Positions 31,086 to 41,174 of a stretch of DNA of 64,000 nucleotides are shown one piece after another. The stretch spans positions 62,001-126,000 of the forward strand of contig CAMAPK010000003.1 of the NCBI GenBank assembly GCA_945860135.1, read 5' to 3'. The notes beneath the pieces are model-generated. The model saw nothing but the letters and a program-made list of their open reading frames with translations. It searched no databases and was not told the origin of the DNA. The DNA is from Nitrosovibrio sp. Nv4 (GTDB lineage: Bacteria > Pseudomonadota > Gammaproteobacteria > Burkholderiales > Nitrosomonadaceae). A program made the position numbers and the translations under genes. Each line of letters begins with the position of its first letter. The first letter of the stretch is position 1.

Positions 31086-32543
31086 CTAAATTACGAACAT
31101 ATCGACAAACTCATTAACCGCTGTCGCTTCCAGTTTTTTCTGGTCGAGACACAGGTCGATTATCGCTTGTTGCTGTTTTACCGGGAAGCGGCGCGCAAGA
31201 TTAGTCCTGAATTTGATCTCCAGCAACGGCATGCCTTCCTTGCGGCGACGCTTGTGGCCGATAGGGTATTCCACCACTACTTCGTTCAGTTTCTGCCCCC
31301 CCGTGAATTCTACCGTGACAGCATTGGTGATGGCACGTTTTTCAGGATCGTGATAATTCCTGGTGAATTGCGGCTCTTCGACGCAGATGATTTTGTCCCG
31401 CAGTCTGTCGATACGCGGGTCGGCGGCAACGGCATCGGCGTAATCGGCAGCAGTGAGCCGCCCGAAAATCAGCGGCACCGCCAGCATATACTGCATGCAA
31501 TGGTCACGGTCGGCGGGATTATTGAGCGGTCCCTGCTTGTCGATGATGCGGATCGCTGCCGCGTGAGTACGGATCGTGATTTTCTTGATGTCCGCTATCC
31601 GCTCTTTGACCAAGGGGTGCAGTTGCATGGCGCATTCCACCGCTGTCTGGGCATGAAACTCGGCTGGAAAGGATATCTTGAACAGCACGTTTTCCATCAC
31701 GTACGACTCCCATTGCTCGACTGGCCGCTGCAACTTGAATGGCCGTCCCTGAAACAGCACATCGTAGAATCCCCAGGTTTCAGCGGTCAGTGCCGAGGGA
31801 TAACCTATCTCTCCCTTGAGCGTAATCAGCGCCAGCCATACTGCGCGGCTGGTGGCATCACCCGCCGCCCAGGATTTGCGCGAGCCGGTATTGGGCGCAT
31901 GGCGATAAGTGCGTAGCGCTTGTCCGTCCACCCAGGCCTGCGAAAGTGCGTCGATGACCTGATCGCGGCTGCCACCAAGCAGATGTGTCACCACTGCGGT
32001 GGAAGCAACCTTCACCAGCAACACGTGATCCAGTCCCACCTGGTTGAAACTGTTTTCCAGTGCTAGACAGCCCTGGATTTCGTGAGCCTTGATCATCGCG
32101 GTCAACACTTCGCGCATCAATAGTGGTTTTCTGTCCACATTGCCGGCCGCAATGTTGCGCGCCAACCAGTCAGCTGCAGCCAGAATACCGCCCAGATTGT
32201 CCGACGGGTGTCCCCATTCAGCAGCCAGCCAGGTATCGTTGAAGTCCAGCCAGCGTACCATCGTGCCGATGTTGAATGCCGCCTGCACCGGGTCAAGCTG
32301 GAAGCGGGTGCCAGGGACTCTTGCGCCATTCGGTACGATAGTGCCGGGAACAATGGGGCCAAGCAGCTTGCTGCATGCCGGGTAGGACAGTGCTTCCAGC
32401 CCGCAACCCAGCGTATCCAGCAGACAGTTGCGCGCGGTATCGTAGGCCAGATCGCTGTGAATATTGCGCTGGGCAACATAATCGGCGATGTCCACCAGCA
32501 CTTGGTCAGGCTGCGGACGAATGTTGGAAATGTGGGATGTCAT
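31086..32543 (-). CDS. prpD: 2-methylcitrate dehydratase (PrpD)
   Basis: PrpD dehydrates 2-methylcitrate in propionyl-CoA breakdown. The 485-residue protein shows family features: [37 protein letters not shown] region (two adjoining blocks), [15 protein letters not shown], and [16 protein letters not shown]. The start is set at the ATG at 32543 ([12 protein letters not shown]); the frame remains open upstream, but those 16 residues are not family-like. No prpB or prpC is present in this window, so the full methylcitrate cycle cannot be asserted. The gene reads into acnA. Confidence 0.93.
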   Translation of the reverse strand: MTSHISNIRPQPDQVLVDIADYVAQRNIHSDLAYDTARNCLLDTLGCGLEALSYPACSKLLGPIVPGTIVPNGARVPGTRFQLDPVQAAFNIGTMVRWLDFNDTWLAAEWGHPSDNLGGILAAADWLARNIAAGNVDRKPLLMREVLTAMIKAHEIQGCLALENSFNQVGLDHVLLVKVASTAVVTHLLGGSRDQVIDALSQAWVDGQALRTYRHAPNTGSRKSWAAGDATSRAVWLALITLKGEIGYPSALTAETWGFYDVLFQGRPFKLQRPVEQWESYVMENVLFKISFPAEFHAQTAVECAMQLHPLVKERIADIKKITIRTHAAAIRIIDKQGPLNNPADRDHCMQYMLAVPLIFGRLTAADYADAVAADPRIDRLRDKIICVEEPQFTRNYHDPEKRAITNAVTVEFTGGQKLNEVVVEYPIGHKRRRKEGMPLLEIKFRTNLARRFPVKQQQAIIDLCLDQKKLEATAVNEFVDMFVI

Positions 32544-32769
32544 GTGGGAACGATAGGATTGGCTATTCGGTAGCGCAACCCAATATTGCACTCAATCCGG
32601 GTGTACTACAAGCGATGCACCGGCGGATTTTTGATGCCGGGTATCTGCTCAGGCTCGACATCCCCCCTGCCCCTATGGCAAACTCCATCCATTCGCTGAA
32701 CAGAAGAAACGGGCGCTGTTTTTCAGGATCATAGTCTGATACAAAATTAAACTGGAAGGAACCATCTGA

Positions 32770-34182
32770 ATGAAATCTGAAGAGAAACAAGCCGTGCGTG
32801 GAGCATATTTAATTCCGTTGGCGCTGATTCTAAGCCTTGCTGCCTGCGACGGAGAGAAGAAAGACGCAGACAAGGATGCAGCCAAAGACGCTGGCAAGTC
32901 GCAAACCAGTTCAACCATGGCGGCCACACCGACCACCGGAATCTTGATGGATACGGCGGTAGGCGGCGTGGCTTATCTGGCATCGTCTGGTGCTGCAGGC
33001 ACCACTGACGAAAAAGGAGTCTACAAATATAATCATGGCGATACGGTTGAATTCAAGCTGGGTAGCCTGATTATCGGCAAAGTAACAGGTGCGCCTATCG
33101 TGACACCCATAGAGCTGGCTGGAGATAGCAGCGCCCGACTGCAGAACCTGCTGGTTTTATTACAGTCCCTGGATGCGGACGGCAACCCTGAGAACGGCAT
33201 TTCCATTCCGGCCAGTGCTGCAGCCGCTATCAGCGCATCCATCAATCTGGACAGCGATCCTGCCGCATTTGCGGCATCGGCAGAACTGCAGAAGGCAAGA
33301 GAGGCGGGAGGCATTACCGGCCCAGTCAGGACCATCGCGCAGGCCAAGGCTCACTTTCTTTCACAAGGTATGGGGATGCTCAGTACCAATATCTGGGTTA
33401 GGCAGGACGGCTCAACAGCGTTCGTAATGCGCGCTTTAGCGACAGGTGAGTATTTGCAAGGCGAGGCCATACCGGATGACTTCTGCGACGCCAACCGGGT
33501 ATGCGGAGGTATCAAGGCCAGCACGGCGGGAGTGGAGTACGGCATAACGAGCCTCTCCGAATTTGATAACCGGGGATTCAAAATCATTGGCAAGCCAACA
33601 GTTGATACAAATCTTAAAGCCGGTCTGTCGCATCCACAACCTAACTGGCGTATCCGTACCGATGGTGTTGATTTGATTGCCACAGAAATTGTGACGGTGC
33701 AACGGGAGAGGCAACAGCATAGTGTCTTTAGTGAACTTTTTCATGCTGGAAAACGTGCGGGGCCACTGGCAGTTACGGACAAGAAAGAACCCCCGAAGAC
33801 CAAGATCGAGGAAAGTCGTTACTCCAGAATGGAAAATGACCCCAAAGGCATCGTCGGAACCTGGGTGGTGGACCCGGCCGTGATCAAGACACCAACCTAT
33901 TTGTTTTTTGCCAACGGCAAATTTCTACTGGTCGATCCCATTGGAGATCCGGATCGTGACGGTCATAAAAGCTGCGGTGCGCCGGGTGTCGAATTCACTG
34001 CTTATACCTACGATGCCGGCAGCAAGGCTCTCAGTATCAAAGGCTTCACTTATGACACCAATGGCTGCGCAGGTTTTTCTGAAAATAACGCGCTTTCATT
34101 TAGCCTCAGTGCGGATGGCAATACGGCAACGGTGAATACACAGAACAAGAGCACCCTTACTCTGTACCGGGTCACAAAATAG
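32770..34182 (+). CDS. Putative outer-membrane or periplasmic lipoprotein
   Basis: A 470-residue protein with a type II signal: charged N-terminus, hydrophobic core and lipobox LSLAAC (lipidated C26). A Lys/Asp-rich linker follows. Residues about 55-120 form a domain seen in many surface lipoproteins (DTAVGGVAYLASSG, TDEKGVYKYNHGDTVEFKLGSL read in blocks), then a helical region, then a C-terminal beta-rich domain (GIVGTWVVDPAVIKTPTYLFF) that recalls lipocalin-like or META-type folds. No enzymatic motif is visible. The start ATG has GGAAGGAACC upstream. It stands alone between divergent prpD and convergent SDR genes. Confidence 0.8.
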   Translation: MKSEEKQAVRGAYLIPLALILSLAACDGEKKDADKDAAKDAGKSQTSSTMAATPTTGILMDTAVGGVAYLASSGAAGTTDEKGVYKYNHGDTVEFKLGSLIIGKVTGAPIVTPIELAGDSSARLQNLLVLLQSLDADGNPENGISIPASAAAAISASINLDSDPAAFAASAELQKAREAGGITGPVRTIAQAKAHFLSQGMGMLSTNIWVRQDGSTAFVMRALATGEYLQGEAIPDDFCDANRVCGGIKASTAGVEYGITSLSEFDNRGFKIIGKPTVDTNLKAGLSHPQPNWRIRTDGVDLIATEIVTVQRERQQHSVFSELFHAGKRAGPLAVTDKKEPPKTKIEESRYSRMENDPKGIVGTWVVDPAVIKTPTYLFFANGKFLLVDPIGDPDRDGHKSCGAPGVEFTAYTYDAGSKALSIKGFTYDTNGCAGFSENNALSFSLSADGNTATVNTQNKSTLTLYRVTK

Positions 34183-34226
34183 CAGGCTCGTTCCACGCAG
34201 GACCCAGCAAGTTTTTCCGTAGTCTG

Positions 34227-35042
34227 TCAGATTTTCATCAGATAGCGGATTGCCCAGGAAAAGAGGCGAGGACCCAGCAACCATCTGGCTATGACAGCCA
34301 TTTTGGAATCGCTGGGCAGTGCATGCCGTACCGGAGGATTCGCGGCTGTGGCTGCAGCGAGCACTGCCCTGGCGATGATCTCCGGGCCGGGTGCTCTGGG
34401 TTCGTCGACCAGCAAATCACGCACCCCGTCCAGTAGTCTCTGGTAGACAGGTGGATGCGCGACAGTCTCAAGCAGTGCCAACTGCCTGGGGACAAACTCC
34501 GTCTTGATCAAACCGGGGGCGATCACTACCACATCGACCCCAGACCCCATTACTTCGTTGCGCAAGGTTTCGGACAGTGCTTCCACCGCATGCTTGGAGG
34601 CGGTATACCAGCCAAAACCGGGGATCGGCACTTTGCCCAGAATCGAAGTAATGTTGATGATGCGCCCCGATTTCTGCCGCCGCATATGCGGCAGGACTGC
34701 TTGCATGAAGCGTGCATAACCGAAGATGTTGACTTCAAATTGCTGATGCGCAGCCTCCATTGAAACACATTCGACCGCGCCCAACTGGCCGTACGCGGCA
34801 TTGTTCACCAGCACATCAATCCGGCCCTTGCTCGCAATGATGTGCTCCACTACCGCGCGTACGCCCTCTGCATCGGTAACATCCAGCCGGATGGGCTCTA
34901 TCTGCTCGCAACGCATCCGTTCCAACCGTTCCATGCGTCGTGCCAGGGCAAATACGTAATAGCCGTTGGCGGCCAGCAGCTCGGCCGTGGCTTTGCCAAT
35001 GCCGCTGGATGCTCCCGTAACCAATGCAATTTGCTGCTTCAT
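34227..35042 (-). CDS. Short-chain dehydrogenase/reductase
   Basis: A 271-residue classical SDR. The cofactor loop TGASSGIG is at residues 10-17, NNAAYG follows in the NNAG position, and the catalytic pair lies in GWYTASKHAVEAL (Tyr-x3-Lys), with a preceding Ser in INITSILG. The Arg-rich ARRMERLER after the second strand suggests NADPH preference. The substrate is unknown. It is transcribed away from the O-methyltransferase gene, with 111 bp between them. Confidence 0.92.
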   Translation of the reverse strand: MKQQIALVTGASSGIGKATAELLAANGYYVFALARRMERLERMRCEQIEPIRLDVTDAEGVRAVVEHIIASKGRIDVLVNNAAYGQLGAVECVSMEAAHQQFEVNIFGYARFMQAVLPHMRRQKSGRIINITSILGKVPIPGFGWYTASKHAVEALSETLRNEVMGSGVDVVVIAPGLIKTEFVPRQLALLETVAHPPVYQRLLDGVRDLLVDEPRAPGPEIIARAVLAAATAANPPVRHALPSDSKMAVIARWLLGPRLFSWAIRYLMKI

Positions 35043-35153
35043 GTTTTACCCTTTGTGGATTACTGTTCATTCAATTTTCTACCCTATCCTGCTAAGCTAA
35101 GATCAATAGCGAAGAAAATCTGAAATTCCTGTCATTATCTATAGGAGCCGATC

Positions 35154-35843
35154 ATGCCTACCATGCACTCTCCAACCATCCCGAATCCCAGCGTATTGAT
35201 TCCAGTTCATCCCGCCATAGAAGATTATATGCGCGGATTGTTAAGTCGGACCGATGATCCGGTGCTGACGGCGATGGAGAAGATCGCGCAGGAAAATAAC
35301 TTCCCCATCGTCGGCCGCCTGGTCGGTGTTTTTCTCGAAACACTGGCCAGGACAGTCGATGCCCGGCGTGTATTTGAGTTTGGCAGCGGCTATGGCTATT
35401 CAGCCTACTGGTTTGCAAAAGCAGTAGGGCCGGAAGGACTGGTAATCTGCAGCGACGGCGATCCGCTCAATCAGGAGAAAGCCGGAGAATATCTTGGTTC
35501 AGCGGGTTTATGGGATAGAGTCGGTTTCCACGTGGGGCTGGCGCAGGAAATCTTTGCCCAGACAGAGGGATTATTCGACATCTGTTACAACGATGTGGAT
35601 AAAGGCGATTACCCCGAAGTCTGGCAAATGGCCAAAAACCGGATTCGTCCCGGTGGGCTTTACATCGCCGACAATGTACTGTGGCATGGACGGGTGGCGG
35701 TGGAAGATTATGTCGATATTGTCCCCGGTTGGACCGAAGCCATCCTCGAGCATAATCGACTCATATTTACTGATCCTGAATTCGATGCTTTCATTAATCC
35801 GACGCGGGATGGCGTGATCGTGGCACGTCGAAAAACGGCGTAG
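35154..35843 (+). CDS. O-methyltransferase family 3 (CCoAOMT-like)
   Basis: A 229-residue SAM-dependent O-methyltransferase of the catechol/caffeoyl-CoA-like family. The SAM-binding segment is VFEFGSGYGYSAYWFAKA, and the metal-binding acidic residues appear in YNDVDKGDYP and IADNVLWHGRV. These enzymes methylate vicinal hydroxyls in a divalent-metal-dependent way. The natural acceptor is unknown. The start ATG has TAGGAG upstream. Confidence 0.9.
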   Translation: MPTMHSPTIPNPSVLIPVHPAIEDYMRGLLSRTDDPVLTAMEKIAQENNFPIVGRLVGVFLETLARTVDARRVFEFGSGYGYSAYWFAKAVGPEGLVICSDGDPLNQEKAGEYLGSAGLWDRVGFHVGLAQEIFAQTEGLFDICYNDVDKGDYPEVWQMAKNRIRPGGLYIADNVLWHGRVAVEDYVDIVPGWTEAILEHNRLIFTDPEFDAFINPTRDGVIVARRKTA

Positions 35844-35855
35844 TAATCCATGTAA

Positions 35856-36947
35856 CTAACGCTCTGCAACATCCCTGCGCTGATGGCTCTCAAGCGCCAT
35901 CTGCAGCAAGGCAGTCCGCTCTGCTTCCGGCAGCTTGCTTATTTCCTTGATGGCAGCGAAAAACTGGCCCATATCCCCGTTCTGCTGCGCGAGCAGCGCT
36001 TTAAATGCGGGTACCAGTTGCGTGTAGGTGGAAATCGTTGCCAGCACCGCGTTGTTGAGTTGCTGCGCAAACCAGCGATCATAGCTGCTGAATTCAGCTC
36101 TGGCGATTTTTAGCTGGGCGAATTCTTCGCGTAATTCATCAAATATGCGCGCCTTGACCAAACGTTTCTCTGTATCGCTTAAGTCTGCGGCAAACAGTTC
36201 CTGCAACCGCTTGCGGTGGTTCAGCACCAGCTCGGTAAAGACGGCCTCTCTTTCCTGTCTGGCATCAAATATGGCCCGCTGCGAAGCCGCGCCAGTGCTG
36301 TCCAGCCAGCGACCGACCCCTTCCTGCTCAACCACGGTGGCAAAAGATTCGTTGAAGACGCTGTCACCGGGAACATAAACCACCTGATGCGTGAGTTCAT
36401 GAAATATCAGCCGGGCGAGTTCCATTTCGGAATAGCCGATAAAGGTATTGAGTACTGGATCGTTGAACCAGCCCAGGGTGGAATAAGCGCGAACTCCGCC
36501 GACATGGACGTCATAGCCCTCATTCCTGAGCTCTTCTGCATAGCTTTCCGCTTCCGCTTGCGAGAAAAAGCCACGATAGCTGACACAGCCGGCTTGCACG
36601 AAGCACCATTTTTTGAGCTCGCTGGAAAGTTCGGGGGCGGCGAATACATTCCAGACCACAAACGGACGCTGCAGATCGGCATAGCTTGTATAGCTCTGGT
36701 TATCCGGAAGTTTCAGTTCGCGACTGGCGAATTCCCGCATCAGCACGACCCGGGCGAGAACGCGCTTCAGTTTCTGATCGGCAGCGGGATCAGCGATAAT
36801 CGTGCTGATCGGCTGGGCCCGGCGCAGAATCTCCATCTGACCATCTACCGCCCGGGCATAATAAGGTAGATTGGCACAGCTTCCAAGCAGGACGACCTGA
36901 CCCACGGCAATGGCAAACTTTAATCGACGTGCAATTCGTAAATTCAT
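35856..36947 (-). CDS. Predicted aminopeptidase lipoprotein (PF10023-like)
   Basis: A 363-residue protein of the predicted-aminopeptidase family. A lipoprotein signal (FAIAVGQVVLLGSC) anchors it, and the zinc metallopeptidase core HELTHQVVYVPGD is followed by FNESFATVVEQEG, supplying HExxH and the downstream Glu of a gluzincin. RAYSTLGWFNDPV is a family hallmark. Substrate and activity are untested for most members. The start ATG at 36947 overlaps the previous hydrolase stop by 4 bp; the frame extends 48 bp further upstream, but that would lose the lipobox position. It is the last gene of the bio transcription unit. Confidence 0.87.
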   Translation of the reverse strand: MNLRIARRLKFAIAVGQVVLLGSCANLPYYARAVDGQMEILRRAQPISTIIADPAADQKLKRVLARVVLMREFASRELKLPDNQSYTSYADLQRPFVVWNVFAAPELSSELKKWCFVQAGCVSYRGFFSQAEAESYAEELRNEGYDVHVGGVRAYSTLGWFNDPVLNTFIGYSEMELARLIFHELTHQVVYVPGDSVFNESFATVVEQEGVGRWLDSTGAASQRAIFDARQEREAVFTELVLNHRKRLQELFAADLSDTEKRLVKARIFDELREEFAQLKIARAEFSSYDRWFAQQLNNAVLATISTYTQLVPAFKALLAQQNGDMGQFFAAIKEISKLPEAERTALLQMALESHQRRDVAER

Positions 36948-37624
36948 TCCGACTCCGGATAGTGCAGAAAATATCCTTGCCGCAAAAATGCGCATACCTG
37001 ATGCGCAACCTCAGCAGAAAAAAGCATGCCGGTATGACTCACATTGAGCACTACGTGATCGCTGGCAGCCGGTAGCCGCGTCTCCTCGACCATCACCACG
37101 CCATCATTGGGATGCGGCAACCCGCCCAGCAGCTTGCCGATACCCAGACTCATGCAGCCGGCGATTGATCCCACCTCATGCTGCTGGGGGCATGCCGGTG
37201 TTTTCTGCTCCAGCCACTGTCCCATGCTGCGGCCGATCAACCAGCGCCCCGGCGTGATACGCGCGAGCTTGCTGGCCGCGTAACTGGCATGGTAAGGGCT
37301 GCCCAGCAGCAGCACACGGCCGGCGCGAGGTTCTGGATATTCCACCAGCATCTGCAATGCCAAAAGCCCTCCCAGACTATGGCCGACAAAGTGAATGCGC
37401 GGCGCGGCAATGCCTGCGACAAAGCGCGACAGTAACAAAGCATTTTGTGACAACGAGGCACGCATGGAGGGGTAGGAAAAAATGATGGTATGAAATCCGC
37501 AGCGCCGCAACTGCAGCCCTAACAATGCCATGACCCAGCCACGCACCCACAGCCCATGCACCAGCACTACAGTTTCTTTGACTGTCGTTTCACCCGACAA
37601 TTCAATTCCCGAGATTGATTTCAC
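36944..37624 (-). CDS. Alpha/beta hydrolase (lipase-like)
   Basis: A 226-residue serine hydrolase with VVLVHGLWVRGW (oxyanion loop) and the nucleophile elbow FVGHSLGGLLAL. The catalytic His is probably in NVSHTGMLFS. No signal peptide is visible, so it acts in the cytosol or is peripheral. It lies between bioD and an aminopeptidase-like gene in the same direction. It is unlikely to be the biotin pathway esterase, because bioH is already present upstream. Confidence 0.85.
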   Translation of the reverse strand: MKSISGIELSGETTVKETVVLVHGLWVRGWVMALLGLQLRRCGFHTIIFSYPSMRASLSQNALLLSRFVAGIAAPRIHFVGHSLGGLLALQMLVEYPEPRAGRVLLLGSPYHASYAASKLARITPGRWLIGRSMGQWLEQKTPACPQQHEVGSIAGCMSLGIGKLLGGLPHPNDGVVMVEETRLPAASDHVVLNVSHTGMLFSAEVAHQVCAFLRQGYFLHYPESE

Positions 37625-37651
37625 AGCAGGCTAACAAGTGCAACCGGACCA

Positions 37652-38344
37652 TCAGCAGGATTTGGTACTGGTCTTAACCAGTTCCAGTCCGGCAACATCC
37701 AGCAGAACCGAAAATTTCTGTGCAACGGCATCCTGCGTAAACGGCAGTACTCCCAGCAGCGGGCAGGGCAATCTTTGTTCCAGTGCGCGCATATTCTCCT
37801 CGAACTCGATCATTTTCGGGTCAACCTGATTTGCCACCCAGCCTGCGAGTGGCAAACCGGCTGCGCGCACAGCCTGTGCAGTCAGCAGCGCATGATTGAG
37901 GCAGCCCAGCCGCATCCCCACCACCAGTATCACTGGAAACCCCAGAATCTGTGCCATATCGCCGGTATCATACTGGCTGTTAAGGGGCACCAGGAAGCCA
38001 CCAACACCTTCAACAATCACCACTTCGGCAATATCCTGCAACTCGCGGCAGGCCTGGAGGATAACCGTAGTATCGATTTCAATCCCCATTCGTTTAGCTG
38101 CGATATGCGGCGCAACTGGCAGGGTCAGTGCGTAAGGGTTGATCCACTCACGTGGTGCAGCAACGTTGCTGGCGGCGATAAGAAATTCCACATCCATCCA
38201 TTTCCCATTCTCGCAGCCTGCCGCCACCGGTTTCATGCCTGCGACAGTCTTGTTCCGCGCGGCAAAGGCATGCAGCAAAGCACAACTTACCAGGGTTTTG
38301 CCCACACCGGTGTCGGTGCCGGTGATGAAATAGCCTGTTGCCAT
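37652..38344 (-). CDS. bioD: Dethiobiotin synthetase
   Basis: BioD closes the ureido ring of dethiobiotin from 7,8-diaminopelargonate, CO2 and ATP. The 230-residue protein has the P-loop GTDTGVGKT (residues 9-17), KPVAAGC, and VEGVGGFLVPL. The start is the ATG at 38344, which gives the conserved MATGYFITGTDTG N-terminus; the longer frame starts inside bioC. It lies 4 bp after the bioC stop in the bioBFHCD operon. Confidence 0.95.
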   Translation of the reverse strand: MATGYFITGTDTGVGKTLVSCALLHAFAARNKTVAGMKPVAAGCENGKWMDVEFLIAASNVAAPREWINPYALTLPVAPHIAAKRMGIEIDTTVILQACRELQDIAEVVIVEGVGGFLVPLNSQYDTGDMAQILGFPVILVVGMRLGCLNHALLTAQAVRAAGLPLAGWVANQVDPKMIEFEENMRALEQRLPCPLLGVLPFTQDAVAQKFSVLLDVAGLELVKTSTKSC

Positions 38345-38348
38345 AACA

Positions 38349-39242
38349 TCATTCCGGCAAATGGAACTCATCTTTCATCGGATGTCCAGCTGCGAGCTTG
38401 CCTATTGTTTTTCGCGGTTGCGGCTTCCAGGCATGACCGTAAATCACCTCAAAAGTCGCCGGTAGCTTCCCTTCTATCCGCAGCGTTTCATAATGGTCTA
38501 TTGCCTTCTGCCACCCGCTTTTCCCGGTCAATCCGCGCGATCTGCCCTGGGTGACATTGTGGGCGCCGATGGCTCTGAGATCCCGCATTACGCCGATCAC
38601 ATCATCATAGGTCAACGTGATGTATTCCATATCCATGACCGGGGTAGCGAAGCCGTTATGCACCAGCATGTCACCAATATCGTGCATGTCAGTAAAGCGA
38701 TTGATGTGACTGTGATTGTCTGCGCTGCGGAAAGCCTGGCGTAATTCCTTCAAGGTATCCGGTCCGAAAGTGCTGAACATGAACAGTCCGCCAGGCTGCA
38801 GCACACGGCGCACCTCGGAAAAGGTGTAGCGCATGTCGTTGCACCATTGCAACGTCAGGTTTGACCAGACCAGGCCGACGCAGGCATCTTTAAGCGGCAA
38901 CAGCTCAATGTCGCCACACAGATAGCTTGTCCGGTTCCCGCGCGCCGGTGATAACCGCTTCCACCATGGAACGGAGGGGCGTGCCTGAAAGTGCATCGCC
39001 AGCGCAATATCGATTGCCAGCATTTCGGCTGCAGGATAGCGCATGGCCAGTTTGCGGCTGCCATAACCGGTGCCGCTGCCCGCATCGAGAATCAGATCGG
39101 GAGTATATTTGATGTAATTAAGGCGCGACAGCATCCGGTCGCATACTTCGCGTTGCAGCACCGCCGCCCGGTCATAACCTGCTGCGGCCCGCTCGAAGGC
39201 GCGGCGCAACTGGCGTTTATCTAGAGTATGGTCGTAATTCAT
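38349..39242 (-). CDS. bioC: Malonyl-ACP O-methyltransferase (BioC)
   Basis: BioC methylates the free carboxyl of malonyl-ACP so that fatty-acid synthesis can build pimeloyl-ACP methyl ester. The SAM loop is LILDAGSGTGYG (about residues 50-61), with WSNLTLQWCND and FSTFGPDTLKELRQAF as BioC-specific stretches. 297 residues is normal for the long bacterial form. The start codon directly abuts the bioH stop (TAG then ATG), which supports coupled expression. Confidence 0.95.
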   Translation of the reverse strand: MNYDHTLDKRQLRRAFERAAAGYDRAAVLQREVCDRMLSRLNYIKYTPDLILDAGSGTGYGSRKLAMRYPAAEMLAIDIALAMHFQARPSVPWWKRLSPARGNRTSYLCGDIELLPLKDACVGLVWSNLTLQWCNDMRYTFSEVRRVLQPGGLFMFSTFGPDTLKELRQAFRSADNHSHINRFTDMHDIGDMLVHNGFATPVMDMEYITLTYDDVIGVMRDLRAIGAHNVTQGRSRGLTGKSGWQKAIDHYETLRIEGKLPATFEVIYGHAWKPQPRKTIGKLAAGHPMKDEFHLPE

Positions 39243-40001
39243 CTAAACCGTCTGAATCAGGCTTGCTATAAATTGATCGGGATGTGATAAGAATAGCGCA
39301 TGTCCGCAGCCAGGCAACATTAGCAGCTCTGAGTCGCGCAACTGCTGATGCATCCATCTCGCCGCAGCGGGATTGGTAATGACATCGTTTTCTCCATGCA
39401 ACAGTATCACCGGCTGATTGATGCTTGCTATTTTCTTGCGTAAATCAGTCATCAACAAAATTTGTAACCCTGCTTGCAGCGAAATCTCATCCGGCTTGCC
39501 TTCCTGAGAAAAGCTTGCGCGCAATTGTGCCAGCACTGCGGTGGTATCGCTGCTGCCTCTCACCTGCAGGGTAAGAAATCGATCCAGAGTTGTTGCATAA
39601 TCGCGTTTCAGGTTCTTCATGAATAGCTGCAGCATCGCTGCTTCCATTCCCCATTGCCAGTCTGCACGTTTAACAAAGCAGGGCGTGGTGGATACCAGCA
39701 CAAGCTTGCTGACACGCGCGGGCATACGCAATGCAAGTTCAACCGCCACCTGCCCCCCCAGTGACCAGCCGCAGACAATACAGCTTGCGGGCAAAATTTC
39801 TGCAACTTTTTCTACCACGCATTGCAGCGTACCCGATTCACACGCCGGGCTGGAGCCGTGCCCCGGCAAATCCACCAGATGCAAGCGGAAATGCTGTGCC
39901 AGCCGGTCACGCACACCATCCCAGATGTCGCTGTGCATGGCCCAGCCGTGCAGCAGAACGAGATCGGGGCCGACGCCAAGGATTTTGACGTGAAGGCTCA
40001 T
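39243..40001 (-). CDS. bioH: Pimeloyl-ACP methyl ester carboxylesterase
   Basis: BioH removes the methyl ester from pimeloyl-ACP and so ends chain building for biotin. A 252-residue alpha/beta hydrolase with LLHGWAMHSDIW, nucleophile S80 in CGWSLGGQVAVE, the catalytic Asp in LLHGEND and the His in GCGHALFL. Its place between bioF and bioC makes the function firm. Confidence 0.95.
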   Translation of the reverse strand: MSLHVKILGVGPDLVLLHGWAMHSDIWDGVRDRLAQHFRLHLVDLPGHGSSPACESGTLQCVVEKVAEILPASCIVCGWSLGGQVAVELALRMPARVSKLVLVSTTPCFVKRADWQWGMEAAMLQLFMKNLKRDYATTLDRFLTLQVRGSSDTTAVLAQLRASFSQEGKPDEISLQAGLQILLMTDLRKKIASINQPVILLHGENDVITNPAAARWMHQQLRDSELLMLPGCGHALFLSHPDQFIASLIQTV

Positions 40002-40014
40002 GGTTTAGAAATCA

Positions 40015-41169
40015 TCAGGAATTGTCCAGTTCTATCAATGCCGCCACTAACTGTTCCACATCCGTCATGCTGTGTGCAGCGGACAGGGAAATCCGCAGCC
40101 GTGCCGTGCCTTGCGGCACCGTAGGCGGACGGATCGCAGGCACCAGGATGCCGCGCTCGCGCAACGCTTCGCTTATCTGCAAGGTCTCATCATTGCCGCC
40201 TATAAGCACAGGCTGGATAGGCGTGATGGATGGCAGCAGTTTCCAGCGCGACGACTGCAACCCTTGTTTCAGTTGTCCGATGAGTTGTGACAGTCTCTCA
40301 CGCCGCCATTCTTCCTGCTCGATCAATGCCAGGCTGCGCAACAAGGCATGGGACAGTAACGCCGGCGTGGCGGTGGTGTAGATATAGCTGCGGGCAGACT
40401 GGATCAGGGTTTCAATGATTTCCACCTGTGCGGCAACGAAAGCGCCGAATACACCTGCTGCCTTGCCGAGGGTCGCCATGTAAATTATGCGCGGCGAGCT
40501 GAGATTGAAGTGGGATGCCACTCCTCGTCCCTGTCGCCCCAACACCCCGAAACCGTGCGCATCGTCGAGCAGCAGCCAAGCATCGTATTTGTCACATAAT
40601 TCCAGCAGCTCGGCCACGGGGGCGATATCCCCGTCCATGCTGAACACGGCATCGGTCAGCACCAGTTTGCGCCTGGCTTGCGATCCAGCTAACTGCCGTT
40701 CCAGCACGGCCAGATCGAGGTGTGGGTAACGAATCAATTTTACGCGTGAGTGCAGCGCCGCATCATTGAGCGAAGCATGATTGAGCTTGTCGGCAAATAC
40801 CGCGTCGCCACGGCCGATCAATGTCGTCACCACCCCGGCATTGGCCATGTAGCCGGTAGAGAACAGTAGCGCCCGGGGGAACCCGGTAAAGTGCGCCAGC
40901 GCATTTTCCAATGCCTGATGAGCCGAAGAGTGCCCGCTGATAAGGTGCGAGGCGCCTGCCCCCACCCCATGTTGCCTGGCGCCGTCGCAAATTGCCTCAA
41001 TCAACTGGGGGTGATTGGCAAGACCAAGATAATCGTTGCTGCAAAATGCGAGATATTCACGCCCGGCTATCGCGACATGAGTGTGCTGGGGGCTATCCAG
41101 AGTCAGACGGCGACGGTGCAGCCCTGCGTTTTCCCGGCTGCGTAGCTGTTCGGTAAGATCAAAGAGCAT
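40015..41169 (-). CDS. bioF: 8-amino-7-oxononanoate synthase
   Basis: BioF condenses pimeloyl-ACP with L-alanine, using PLP. The 384-residue protein has YLAFCSNDYLGLANHP, HLISGHSSAHQALE, LLDDAHGFGVLG and the PLP lysine in MATLGKAAGVFGAFV. The second alanine of GKAAG replaces the more common Leu/Val but leaves the lysine intact. It starts 5 bp after bioB. Confidence 0.95.
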   Translation of the reverse strand: MLFDLTEQLRSRENAGLHRRRLTLDSPQHTHVAIAGREYLAFCSNDYLGLANHPQLIEAICDGARQHGVGAGASHLISGHSSAHQALENALAHFTGFPRALLFSTGYMANAGVVTTLIGRGDAVFADKLNHASLNDAALHSRVKLIRYPHLDLAVLERQLAGSQARRKLVLTDAVFSMDGDIAPVAELLELCDKYDAWLLLDDAHGFGVLGRQGRGVASHFNLSSPRIIYMATLGKAAGVFGAFVAAQVEIIETLIQSARSYIYTTATPALLSHALLRSLALIEQEEWRRERLSQLIGQLKQGLQSSRWKLLPSITPIQPVLIGGNDETLQISEALRERGILVPAIRPPTVPQGTARLRISLSAAHSMTDVEQLVAALIELDNS

Positions 41170-41174
41170 TCTGA